A DNA stretch of 64,000 bases, taken from positions 3,362,498 to 3,426,497 of the forward strand of contig NC_135570.1 of assembly GCF_964340395.1 (NCBI RefSeq), read 5' to 3'. The notes under the pieces are model-generated. The model did no database searches. It saw only the letters and a list, made by a program, of their open reading frames with translations, and was not told the origin of the DNA. A program made the translations under genes and the position numbers. Shown here in pieces: positions 1-10,095 of this stretch. How positions within the stretch are numbered: position 1 is the stretch's first letter; the number at the start of each line of letters is the position of its first letter. This stretch comes from Glandiceps talaboti. Lineage: Eukaryota > Hemichordata > Enteropneusta > Spengelidae.

Positions 1-322
1 CAGCACTAACGTTGTCTTTGGCTTCGTTTCAACTTGACTAAAGAATGAGTAATTATTGTCGCCGCTCAAACTGGATACAGCAAATACCTCAATTAATCCT
101 ACCTTTAGTAATGTTGAAAGTTTGTAAATAGACCGTATATATTTTACATTACTTCACCTCAAAAGAATATTGAACTATGACAAATTCGGGCTTTGCACGG
201 CTAGCTGGTGAACTTTAGAACTATAGTACATTGGAAAACACTGCCTGTCAAGAGATTCCCCGTAGTATCTGTTGTACATGTAAATAGTATCATAAACATA
301 CTAATTGCAGTTTGATTTTCAG

Positions 323-503
323 GAAAATTGGTCCCCGCGGTGAACGCTACCTTAACCAGCTACAGTACATTCTAGTAGGTACATCTGTCGTTCTGATGGC
401 TGTCAACTCATTATCACTGTTCGTTCACCCTCCCGATGTAATTACTCACTCGTTTGTAACACCTGCTTCCCTGTCTCCTATAGAAATACTAAGCAAAAGT
501 TAA
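323..503 (+). CDS. Possible 3' terminal exon of an unidentified membrane protein (partial)
   Basis: An acceptor-like pyrimidine-rich stretch ending in AG at 321-322 is followed by an open frame of about 59 codons that ends in TAA at 501-503. In this frame the first base completes a codon from an upstream exon outside the window. The peptide begins KIGPRGERYLNQLQ and then has a hydrophobic run of about 19 residues (ILVGTSVVLMAVNSLSLFV) that could be one transmembrane helix, followed by a polar tail rich in Ser, Pro and Thr. I do not recognise the family. The composition looks more protein-like than the neighbouring chance frames, and an acceptor plus a stop fits a last exon. A second AG at 309-310 could also be the acceptor. 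It could still be a chance frame, since no upstream exon is visible. Confidence 0.35.
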
Positions 504-1980
504 AGCTCTCATCGGTTGATCATTATTGAGCACGTGATGGTATGTGAGATTCTTTTGGTACAGATATATAAATATATGTTGTCATATGTGCTGATTGGAA
601 TGACAGAAATTAGAATACCATGGTAATATCATTTTCAATTCTGTAACCAGATAACTCAGTACGACATAATTTGGAATCGTTTTTTTTTACTGGATTGAGT
701 GTCATCTAATACTAATGTATCACATATGTTTATTCCTAAAATACCGTTACTTCAAACTTATACATGTCAAGCCATCTATTTAACGACATTCTCCAGTGAA
801 TTAAACTGTCATCGTATTTCTACAAAAAATGGCGTCAAATGATGTGTTGATATTTATGATAACTTACAGTGTGGTATTATATGATTTGGTAAAGAAGTAA
901 TGACATATGCAATCAATTGTCAGTTTACAAAGTATGAATGTGTTGTCCAACACCCATCTTAAGTTGCCAATATTATTACAGGAGCAATCGATTTAACTTT
1001 CCTCTGCGTACCAAAATAGTAGAATGTGTGTGATCCTGTCCTTTAAGTTTTAAGTATCTAGTAAAGATGCTAGCCGTGTCTTGAATGCCCGGCTAATTGA
1101 TAGAAACTCATTATTCGAGTGAAATTACATCAACGCTCATTGATAGCTTACTGTCAGTATTATCAACACATTGATTGTAACAATAGTTTTAGTTCGTGTC
1201 TCTCTTAGTTTATCGATAGCTTGATTTCCCTAGTAATAGCTCCCTTTCCATCATTTATAGTGCTTCACAGAAATGAAAAAATAGCTTGCAGTCGTAACAG
1301 TACACATACAGGAAATATCTGTCCACAGCTGGACTTACCATCTGTCATGTAGGGTTTCTGAATTAATTCATCATCCACAAGGCCACATCAACATAACACG
1401 TTTTGCCGTTAAACATGTCCCCAAATAAACTTCCAAGCTGTTCGCTTACGTAATATTTGTGGTACACATGATAAATTTTGGAGTAATTCTTCAAAATTGG
1501 GATTATATATATGTCCTCGCTTACAAAAGTAATTTCAATATAGCAATTCGTTACGCCTAATTTTGCTTTCGACTAATACATTTGAATAAATCATATATAA
1601 TCTCAGGTCTGAAGCATGCTCAGTTTATTTATGAATGATTGCCTTTCGACACCAGCACTTGCTTAACTTCACATATTTCAATTTTGTAGTCCTTGTAAAA
1701 AAAAAGTTGAAGGAGAAACTTAGCTGTTTATTATTCATTGATTGTGATATGGTAGGAAGTAACTCAATAACGAATTACTATATTAAAAAACAAATAAACA
1801 TAAAGCATTGAGTTTCTATAGGTATGGTGGTGTGTTGGATCTAAAATACGCTACAGCGTCCACGAAAGTGGAGGCTCCACCAATTGAAAGCTATGTGCCC
1901 CCCAAAGAGGTCCAATTTTTACATATTCGAGTCTAAAATTGAGTGTGCTTTTTGCCTTCCGTAAGGAAAAGTTATAGTGT
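504..1980. other. Non-coding stretch downstream of the edge exon
   Basis: AT-rich sequence with no convincing exon on either strand. The first few hundred bases may be 3' UTR of the possible edge gene. The first AATAAA noticed is near 1584, but it has no supporting context. Nothing else was recognised. Confidence 0.5.
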
Positions 1981-1985
1981 GCGTG

Positions 1986-1986
<1 letters not shown>

Positions 1987-2050
<64 letters not shown>

Positions 2051-2155
2051 GCGTTTGTGTTTGTGTCGCTGTGTGTGTATGTGTGTATGTGTGTGTGTGT
2101 GTGTGCGTGCGTCTCTGTGTGTGTGTCTCTGTGTGTGTATGTGTGTCTGTCTATC
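1987..2155. repeat. Compound microsatellite (TCTG)n then (GT)n-rich
   Basis: A run of about 16 TCTG tetramers is followed by interrupted GT repeats with periodic CT and AT. The long frames seen across it on both strands are pure repeat translations, not genes. Confidence 0.95.
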
Positions 2156-3116
2156 CATTTCTCAAAAATACCTGGCTCAAGTCAAACACATCTTTTAAGA
2201 TAGTGGCTAGAACTGATTTGTAAACATGGTGAATATTAATGAGGCATTTGCATAAATAACTACTTTTCTGTACATAGACAATATTTTAACAGTGCTACAT
2301 CAAACTTCATATAATTTTGTCTATACATTGATGATAAAATACGGCTTTTTTCATGTAGCTTTTAACCATGAGTAATTTGCATAATTAATGATTTTCTGTG
2401 ATTGGGCAATATCTTTTGAATACCAGCTTCACATTCCATATAATTTAGTACATACAACGATGGTAATAAAGTAAGCTTACATTTGTCCTTTCTATCCGAA
2501 TACGGTTTTTGAGTTTAATGCGTCATTTGCATAATTAATGACGTTTACAAATTAAGTTATGTACCATTTATGGTAGCACAATCTGATTATGTGTGATGGA
2601 GGATATGGAAAGACATTATGGAAGGCATTCAGTTTACATCTCCTTGCATATATAATGGGATGGGGTAGCATACTCAAATGATGAACGACTCACGTAGACA
2701 ATCTAAACTCTGTTCCTTTGCGAGATCATAAATAGGTTGTTTTCAAAAATTGAATTCGACATGTGATGATTGATGAGATGAATCTTGCCTTCTGGATTTC
2801 TCTTACATCATTCTTGTCAAAGCTTAAGTGATTACATGCTATCGCTGATGAATCTGATAAATGATTCGTAGTTCGTAAGTTAACTAGCAAGGACTTTTGT
2901 CGTCACTGTTGTAGAAGCCTACTTTGTCATCTGTCTTTTTTATAATCAAGTCTTCTAAGTGTTTAACTATTGGTCTCCCGAGGGTTAGAAGATCAGCGAA
3001 AGTGACATGATATCAACTTGCTCCCATAACCTAGATGGGTGGCTCGACAAATAAAGAAAAAGAGATGATGAAATGGACATCACATAGATATTAAAGTGAA
3101 GAAGTATACGCTTACA

Positions 3117-3247
3117 GAGGCTGCAATGGATTGTTCGCTCTCTGGGGAATTGAGGAAGTATAAAAGGACGTTGTGCCACTATAGATACGTGCCAGGGGTA
3201 ATGATTGTTAGTGCCTGGAGCTCTCCGGAGAACATTATAAATATACT
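3117..3247 (+). repeat. SINE-like element, 3' half (copy A)
   Basis: Starting at AGGCTGCAATGGATTG, this segment aligns over about 130 bp with 52331-52460. Shared blocks include the start, a central GTGCCRGGGGTAATRATTG-like block and the tail ACATTATAAAT. The preceding 100 bp match copy B only weakly. Two diverged copies on the same strand with a common 3' end are typical of a SINE family. Confidence 0.75.
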
Positions 3248-3595
3248 TTATTATTATCATAATGTACAAAGAACTACATGTAATTATGAGATGGACAAGG
3301 GTGAACGGAAATGAAAAAAAATATTAAAATTAAGCAAGAAATAACGAAATAAACAAAGACGTCAAAATGACGGAAAAAGAACAAAATGAATAAAGGTGTT
3401 GAAATAAACACTGCATTTACGAAATGATAAGTAAATTGATTAGTAGGGCACATAGATGTTACAGCCTAAAGGGTAAACGTAAGAAATGAACAAATTATAG
3501 AAATATATTGAACAAAGAATTAAGAAATGACCAATGCAAAGATGCTTAAATAAACGAAATTATGAAATAAGTACTACACAAATCACCAAAACCAC

Positions 3596-3682
3596 CATCA
3601 TCGTTTATATCACCATTATCACCAGCACCATCATTATCATTATTATTATTACCACCATCACCAACACCACCACAACCACTAC

Positions 3683-3741
<59 letters not shown>

Positions 3742-3914
3742 CCACCACCACCACCACCACCACCACCACCACCACCACCACCACCACCACCACCACCACC
3801 ACCACTATCATCATTGTTATCATTACCATCATCGTCGTCATCATCATCACCACCACCAAAACCACAACCACTATCATCATTGTTATCATTACCATCGTCA
3901 TCATCTTATCATCG

Positions 3915-3953
<39 letters not shown>

Positions 3954-3992
3954 CCACCACCACCATCACCACCACCACCACCAACAACACCA
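3596..3992. repeat. Long trinucleotide microsatellite (ATC/ACC)n
   Basis: Almost 400 bp of CAT, CAC and related triplets in blocks, with a pure (ACC)n core near 3740-3805 and (ATC)n on both sides. Frames across it would encode homopolymers of Ile, Thr, Ser, His, Val or Met, depending on frame. These are rejected as coding. Confidence 0.95.
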
Positions 3993-4565
3993 TGTAATTA
4001 TCATCATTGACATCATGATAATTTTTATATCGTCTTGACTAATAAATTGTTTCAGTTCTAATAATTAGTTTTGTTATCTGTATGCTAATCACTGATGGTA
4101 CTATGTGTATACTAACTTGATGTCCATTTGTAAACAGTATAAATAAACTGTTTGGACCATTGTTTGTCAACACATTGTAAATTTCTGATTTGCATAGATT
4201 TTGATCACTGGGTAATCATACATGTATCAACAGCAACAACATAATAAGAAAAAAGAAAAAGAAAAAAGACCATGATGAAGAAAAATTAGGAACAACGCTT
4301 TCAAATTTGTAACCCTAACACATAACATGACATAACTAATTCAGTATTATGTAAATCTATTTAGCAAAGGATATTACAAAGTAGATTTCTCACCTTATAG
4401 ATTCAATATGACACATCATCATCAATCATTGGACTGCTTCACAGTTTACTATTATGGCTCTCACAGTCTTCCATCACTGAGTCAAATTTGACCAAGCAAA
4501 GAACCAAATTCTTGATTGTCTTCACCTATTCACCACTACCTTCCATTACTCACATATACACATTA

Positions 4566-4665
4566 CTCATATATAGCGCCAAATACTTATTGCACAAAAT
4601 CCAATGAAGAAATGTAGTTTTCTTGACGGATGCAATAAAAGATTCTATTCTATATTCTATTCATA
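4566..4665 (+). repeat. Dispersed repeat, copy 1
   Basis: Contains CCAATGAAGAAATGTAGTT followed by TGCAATAAA(A)GATTCTATTCTAT. The same ordered blocks occur at 9302-9362. The second block ends in a short TTCTA-type simple repeat, as expected of the 3' tail of a retroposed element. Confidence 0.7.
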
Positions 4666-5587
4666 TATGGTATATTTCCTTGGTGAAAATGCACTGAAAC
4701 ACTTTCAAATTGTATACTTTTTGTTGAAACGTATAGAGAGCGAGACACATGTATATAGCAAAGCTTCAACTTAGTAATACTGCTGATGCCAGTCAGACCT
4801 ATTCTAGGGAGTCTAACACACTATTCTTATACCTAATTCATAACTCCCTTGCTTGAATACAAATATGTGTCTATTCTACAGTTAGGTCGATGTGTTCTAC
4901 ATTCTTGCCCTGGTAAACACACTTTTGCAATGATTACCAAGGAGAACCTAGGTGTTTCTCATAAAATAGCTGGCATGAATCACTGTCCTCTTTATATGCC
5001 ATTCTAATTCACATACCCTATTAGTTTGCAAGGTATCTGAACACGTAAATTAACCTATATAGACTTTGTATAGAATCACGTTTAATAAGAGACACCTGTA
5101 CCCAGGTAAAGTAATTTTACTGTGTGCCACAGTCGTTTATATCAGGTGTCAAATAACATCATTTCACACAAGTCTAGTATGTAGCTCTACTAAGGCAAAA
5201 ATTTAAAATAATGTTTGTTTCTGATAACATTACTTCAAAAGGTAGGTAGGTTGGTTGGAGTTTTATTTTACTTTATTTTTTTAAAATTTTTTGTTGGGAA
5301 ATTGCTTCAACTCATAGACAAGATACTTATTGGTCACAATACTTCTGTGATAGTTTGGTGAAGTGTAAAAGAAGTAAATAAACACAATATATAGATTGTA
5401 TTGTATACATTCCACTTACATTTTTGGATGACTCAATTGTACTTTACTGTGAATCTTACCTACCAAACATCAGTGAATAGTTAGTGTAACATCAGTGAAT
5501 AGTTAGTTACACAGGCTAGGCATAACTTTAACTTCTTATGTACCACTCAACATAAAAACAGACAACTTTGAGAAGAAAGTTCATTCT

Positions 5588-5604
5588 TTATTTATTTATT
5601 TATT
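5588..5604 (-). terminator. Candidate polyadenylation signals on the minus strand
   Basis: The plus strand reads TTTATT several times in overlap, giving tandem AATAAA on the minus strand. They lie about 1 kb downstream of the LRRC20 stop in its transcriptional direction. The motif is common by chance in AT-rich DNA, so this is weak support. Confidence 0.25.
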
Positions 5605-5877
5605 AACAACAATTTAACAAACCTAAGCCAAATCTGACATTTGAATCAACTATAACACTATTTAGAAAAGTAGGAATTAATAACTCTCTATATTTAAATA
5701 TCTTAATTTCATCTTGTCATTAATATCATTGGGCAAATTGAATGCACTAAAAAGATGATATTTAGTTTAAGACAGCCTCATTGCCAAAATAGTTTACCCT
5801 ATTGATAAATTGGTACATGTATTGTAAATGAGAATATCAAAATGTTATAGAAATAAGCCTATATCATATTTACTATG

Positions 5878-6295
5878 TATATTCATCAGTCCACAGTCCC
5901 TTGTGATCAAAGTGGGTCATATGGATGAGGATTGGGTATTAATTTTAGATTTTGAATTTATAAAACAATTTTATCATGGCTTCCTACTTGAACAATCAAT
6001 GTAAAACAACATAGACCAAGTCCTTGTTTGTCACTTAATACATTGCAAAAGACTGATAAATGTGTAAAATTTTTATTATTGTATGTACGTCCAATAACAA
6101 ACTTTTTACACATTCATTAATCGTTTGCAATGTATTGAGTTACAACACACAGACTTGGTCTATGTTGTTTTACATTGACTTTTCAAGTAGGATGCCATGA
6201 TAAAATTGTTTCATCAATCAAAAATCCCAAATAAATATCCAATCCTCATCCATATGACTCACTTTAAGGGACTGTGATCAGCCAGAGAATATTCA
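5878..6295. mobile_element. Large foldback (inverted-repeat) element
   Basis: Two arms of about 200 bp (5878-6080 and 6093-6295) are near-complete reverse complements with a very short spacer. Shared blocks include GTCATATGGATGAGGATTGG, AACAATTTTATCATGG and GTAAAACAACATAGACCAAG on one arm, with their complements on the other. No coding capacity is present. The structure fits a palindromic non-autonomous DNA element. If transcribed as part of the LRRC20 3' UTR it would form a long double-stranded RNA stem. Confidence 0.9.
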
Positions 6296-6612
6296 TTATA
6301 TAAGGTTAATCACTGTCTTCCACTCACAGTGACACCCCCTTATGTCATTTATATTTTGCAAGGCTGAACAGAGAAAATACATCAGGGAATACTTCACTAA
6401 TAATTTAAAATCTAAATTTTACAATTTTCATAAATATTGAAAGTTTTGTTTCTGCCTCAGAGAAAGCCTAAACATAAAGTCGACATCATCCATAAATATT
6501 GATTTTCTTGAACACCAGGGGTGCTATAACAATGATGGAGGAAAGCCTATATATGTAAATCCTACACGCTATCAGTAAATATCTTTTTGGCCACTAGAGG
6601 GTGCTATAAGTA

Positions 6613-9607
6613 TCAGGCCATTTCTTCATCCTGGTGAGGATCACTGAATTGAATAGACAAATGGTGTTTACATTCTTCTATGGCATTATGTGTCACTTCA
6701 TTCAATGGATTGTACTTCAGATTCAACATTTTCAGCTTCCCCCTCTGTAGCAATATTGCCATATTGATGCCTGTTTCAAAAAATAAACGAAACTTATTCT
6801 TAATATTGTTCTCTTCTAAGAAAAACAAATTATCAAAGTCTTTAAAAATACCACCACAGGCAGGAATTGTGGAAATTAGTTTCACTACTAAATGAATACA
6901 AAACAGCTTGAATTGAAGACTATCTTTGACAAATTTCACATCTCAGTAGGCTTTTTCAAGAAGTTTGAAGGAAATTAGTATCACGCACTTTACAGTATTA
7001 GATAGCTTTACTGCTAAATTAAGAAATGAATGAAACAACCTTGAGATTTCAGACAATTCCTACCTGCAGACAAAAAGACAATTTGCCAATATTTGGACAT
7101 AAATATCCAGTTATAATATGTATACCAATGATGATATTAAAAGACATCACCTACTTACTTTCTATTTGATTATTTTCTACATTTAGATCTTCCAGACTTG
7201 ATAAACTATAGATGACCTCAGGGAAGACGGAAAATGCATTGCTAGACAGATCTAGGATAGATAGGTTTGTCATGGCAACCATTGTGGCTGGAAGACTAGA
7301 TAAACAGTTACTAGCCATGTTGAAAACTGTGAAGGGAATAGACAGAGAATATTTGTTTTTTTGGTAAAATGATTTAAGAGGTACTTGTAATGATAACCAT
7401 GCATTCAAACTGTTCGGAGATTTCAGTTTTCGTCATGTGACATGATGAATGTAAAGGAATTGAACTATAAGAATATAATCAGATATTACTACCCAATATT
7501 TTTGTTCTGTATGTGCATTGTACATCCTGACTATTAGACTGTATATTATAGGTTATGTATGTGCATACAGTATTTAAATAAAACATATTTCAGAATTTTT
7601 TTTTAGGAATACAACACAATATAGTCTGCGCCTGAATACAAACTAGTGAAAAGGTACAGCTGCTTTGGCTTCACAGTACTAGTGTGTTTGATTACATTTC
7701 TTATTACCAGAACTATCACACTGCAGCAGTACGTATCACTTTAGTGTAATCTTTACAACTTACCTTTTATTTGGGGAAATTTCTGTCCAATTTTTGCAGG
7801 TATTCTTTTAAGCACATTCTTTGAGAAGTCGCAGGTCTCTGGTTTAGTTTCACTGAAGAAGAAAAAGACTGCATCTGGTATTGCTTTCAGAGAACAGCTT
7901 GATAGATCTGTAACAGGTAGAAATATATAACACACAGAGCAATCACATAATGAGAAGACAGTGTATATACTTAGAGTTTATATTGTTCATGGTTCCAAGA
8001 ATCAATAGAACAGTAAAACATAGTTAATTGATACAGTAAATTAGAAAAATGTGATGTTTTGATTTGTCTAGATTCAGGGAGCTCTAGACAAGTTTGTAGT
8101 ATAAAAAATTTCAATTGTACTAAATGTTGTACTGTCAGCTTTGCTATTTTCCATTCTCCCTTTAATCTTTTACCTAAGATTGTAAAATATTTCTTCTTTT
8201 TCAATGCTGTAACAAATGAGTAATAAATAAATAATAATAAATGCTAAAATAGAATTAAAAAGGTTTTAATTTTACTCATTTGGCAATTTTGAGCACTTTT
8301 ACAATCAGTTAGTACACCTGGTGGTGGAAGTCCCTGGATGGGTGGGTACCCATGCTTGTTAGCGAAATTTCAATGAAAAGCAACCCCTTTTGTTAGTGAA
8401 TCTGGGAGAATATCACTGCCAACACCCCCCCCCCCCATTTCCAAAACCAGGGAGGTTTTACCTTCAAGGACACCTAATCCATACACTGCACCATAAACGG
8501 TTTGCCCAAATGTTAGGGTGATCTGAAAAAACACCCCCTTTTCAGTGAAATTTCTAACAAGCATGCATACCCGCTTCGTCTGGGATGGCCAGCAGCACCA
8601 GAGTAGTACACAAGTACACGACTATTTCATATATACTGAACCTTTTAATTTGCTGTGATACTTTCCTGTCACATTACTGGAAGTGTTGGACACATTAATA
8701 TTATCAACACTAATTCAATGGTCACCTCACTGTGGTTTGTTTGACCCAGGTCATTAATTTTTAACAACATTTTATTTTCAACTAACTTTTGAAACTTTTT
8801 GAAACTCATAATGGAATCATCAGAAAATGTTTTATTTTTTGTCAAGGTATTCTTATAACAACAAATAGCATTTAAATGCATAATTAATTACTCTGCAATT
8901 ATTCAGTTCTTGAGAAAATTTACATGCATATTAAGTCATTTGTGGATTTCACATAAAAGAAGTCACCCTGACATCAGAAACATTAAAAAACTTAAATATC
9001 ATAGGATATATATGATTATGTGATATCTTGAAACATGTCTGACAATGGTGATCAAGAAATACAAAATCTAAATAATCCTATTTTGACATTTAGCATATTG
9101 AGCTTACTGAAATTATTCATACATCCATAATAAACTATTAATATGTATAAATTTACATGTGAATGTTATATTTCATCAAGCTGCTAGGTAATGTGTTGCA
9201 TTTCCTACAGCATATATATTTCAATACAACTTACAAGAAATGAAATTTCAAATTCTATATTTTGGAATATTATGAAACATATATTTACTAATTTGTTTTA
9301 GCACCAAAATCCAATGAAGAAATGTAGTTACATATGCAATAAAGATTCTATTCTATTCTAATGTAGCTAGTTAGAAGAACTTTGTTCCTTGTTAACTCCT
9401 AGTCCAAGAAAGGTGACAAGTAAATCATTGACTGAGTTGCGAGTATTTAGTTTCCGTTCTCTTCGTACCAAAGAAAGAATCTTTCCGATGAGTTTGCTCT
9501 CCAGGGAATTTCAGTGTGTATTGGTCTAAATGCCTACCTAATAATCTCGTAGTTTGTGCTTCTCGACACCTATTCGCAACTTCTGCCACCTCCTGGGCGG
9601 CTGACAT
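6613..9607 (-). CDS. LRRC20: Leucine-rich repeat-containing protein 20 (LRRC20-like), 4 coding exons
   Basis: Minus-strand exons join in phase with GT-AG borders: 9607-9538, 7907-7764, 7326-7159 and 6770-6613. The product is 179 aa, close to the roughly 184 aa of human LRRC20. An N-terminal helix-like segment (MSAAQEVAEVANRCREAQ) precedes leucine-rich repeats. Recognisable repeat cores are LDLSSCSLKAIPDAV, NCLSSLPATMVAMTNLSILDLSSNAF, VFPEVIYSLSSLEDLNVENNQIE and LKMLNLKYNPLN, followed by an acidic C-terminus ending DPHQDEEMA. The start ATG at 9607-9605 is chosen because it opens the only frame continuing into exon 2 and gives the expected length. LRRC20 is a small intracellular LRR protein of poorly known function; LRRs usually mediate protein binding. 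It lies head-to-head with 4E-BP. Intron 1 (7908-9537) carries two foldback repeats and a dispersed repeat. The LRR assignment is strong; the LRRC20 orthology rests on length, exon layout and neighbours. Confidence 0.85.
7981..8140. mobile_element. Foldback repeat in LRRC20 intron 1
   Basis: A self-complementary element: TTGTCTAGA near 8064 pairs with TCTAGACAA near 8082, and outer blocks such as ACAGTA-AACAT pair with the complement near 8125-8135. Its left half matches 62300-62400: ATTGTT, GTTCCAAGA-TCAATAG, ACAGTA and TGTGATGTTTTGAT occur in the same order. It is therefore a second, diverged copy of the foldback at 62.3 kb. Confidence 0.7.
8335..8590. mobile_element. Foldback repeat with about 55-bp terminal arms in LRRC20 intron 1
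   Basis: The left end contains CATGCTTGTTAG, then AAATTTCAATGAAAAG. The right end contains the reverse complement, CTTTTCAGTGAAATTTCTAACAAGCATG, in a mirrored layout. The interior includes a C homopolymer near 8406. No coding content was seen in it. This fits a MITE-like element. Confidence 0.7.
9302..9362 (+). repeat. Dispersed repeat, copy 2
   Basis: Shares CCAATGAAGAAATGTAGTT and TGCAATAAAGATTCTATTCTATTCTA with 4590-4660, in the same order. It lies in LRRC20 intron 1, on the strand opposite to transcription. Confidence 0.7.
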
Positions 9608-10095
9608 CCTCGGGTTGGTCTTGTAATGTACGAAAATTGAAAGCCCTGTTTTCAAGTAGAGAGGAGTTATTACACTTTCACTCGGTTCGGATCATATCCG
9701 AGTATGAATGCCCTTGTAAGTTGTAATGTAAGCGCTACGTGCGAAGCCCTTCTCTCCTCGCTGCAATGACTCAAGGGCTTCTCGTTCGCTAGACTGAAAT
9801 TACACTGCGAAATACCCAAGCCCGAATTCCTATACAAACCGCTAACATTGCCAACTTTTCGTCGGTCGATTGTGTCGTGATGTCACTTCACTCCGAGTCA
9901 AAAGTTTAAAGGTTAAATATTTCGGCTATGTTCGGCTTCTTCCGGTTAGCTTCGACGTAAACTCGTGACACGACGGTGGAATGGTGTAACATCTTGGAGG
10001 CTGTGTTTGCGTAGCTTTTCACAATTTTCCCCAGGTTTCATGACGGTTTTCTCTGGTTACTTGTCTTAAATTCAGCCTAAGGTTTTATTTTAAGT
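9608..10095. promoter_or_regulatory. Shared divergent promoter region of LRRC20 and 4E-BP
   Basis: 488 bp separate the two start codons, which face away from each other. The stretch is richer in CpG and G+C than the surrounding AT-rich DNA and shows no obvious TATA box, which fits a CpG-type bidirectional promoter. A 9-bp inverted pair (GAAGCCCTT/AAGGGCTTC) lies around 9744-9782. A short upstream reading frame of nine codons (ATG at 10040, TAA at 10067-10069) precedes the 4E-BP start and may or may not be in the mRNA. Confidence 0.6.

Larger units (their letters stand above)
4030..5877. other. Intergenic stretch without recognisable gene
   Basis: AT-rich, with no exon supported on either strand. 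It contains a dispersed repeat at 4566-4665 (listed separately). Overlapping TTTATT motifs at 5588-5604, read as AATAAA on the minus strand, might end the LRRC20 transcript about 1 kb after its stop. Confidence 0.45.

Noticed and set aside
1919-2203. Frames rich in Cys/Val/Ser and in Thr/His/Asp-Arg around the TCTG repeat
   Set aside because: Microsatellite translations with no supporting context.
3534-4038. Long open frames rich in Ile, Thr, Ser, His, Val or Met on both strands
   Set aside because: Pure translation of the trinucleotide microsatellite; no exon borders and no non-repeat coding sequence.
8370-8564. 64-aa minus-strand frame
   Set aside because: Lies inside the foldback repeat with a C homopolymer; no homology recognised.
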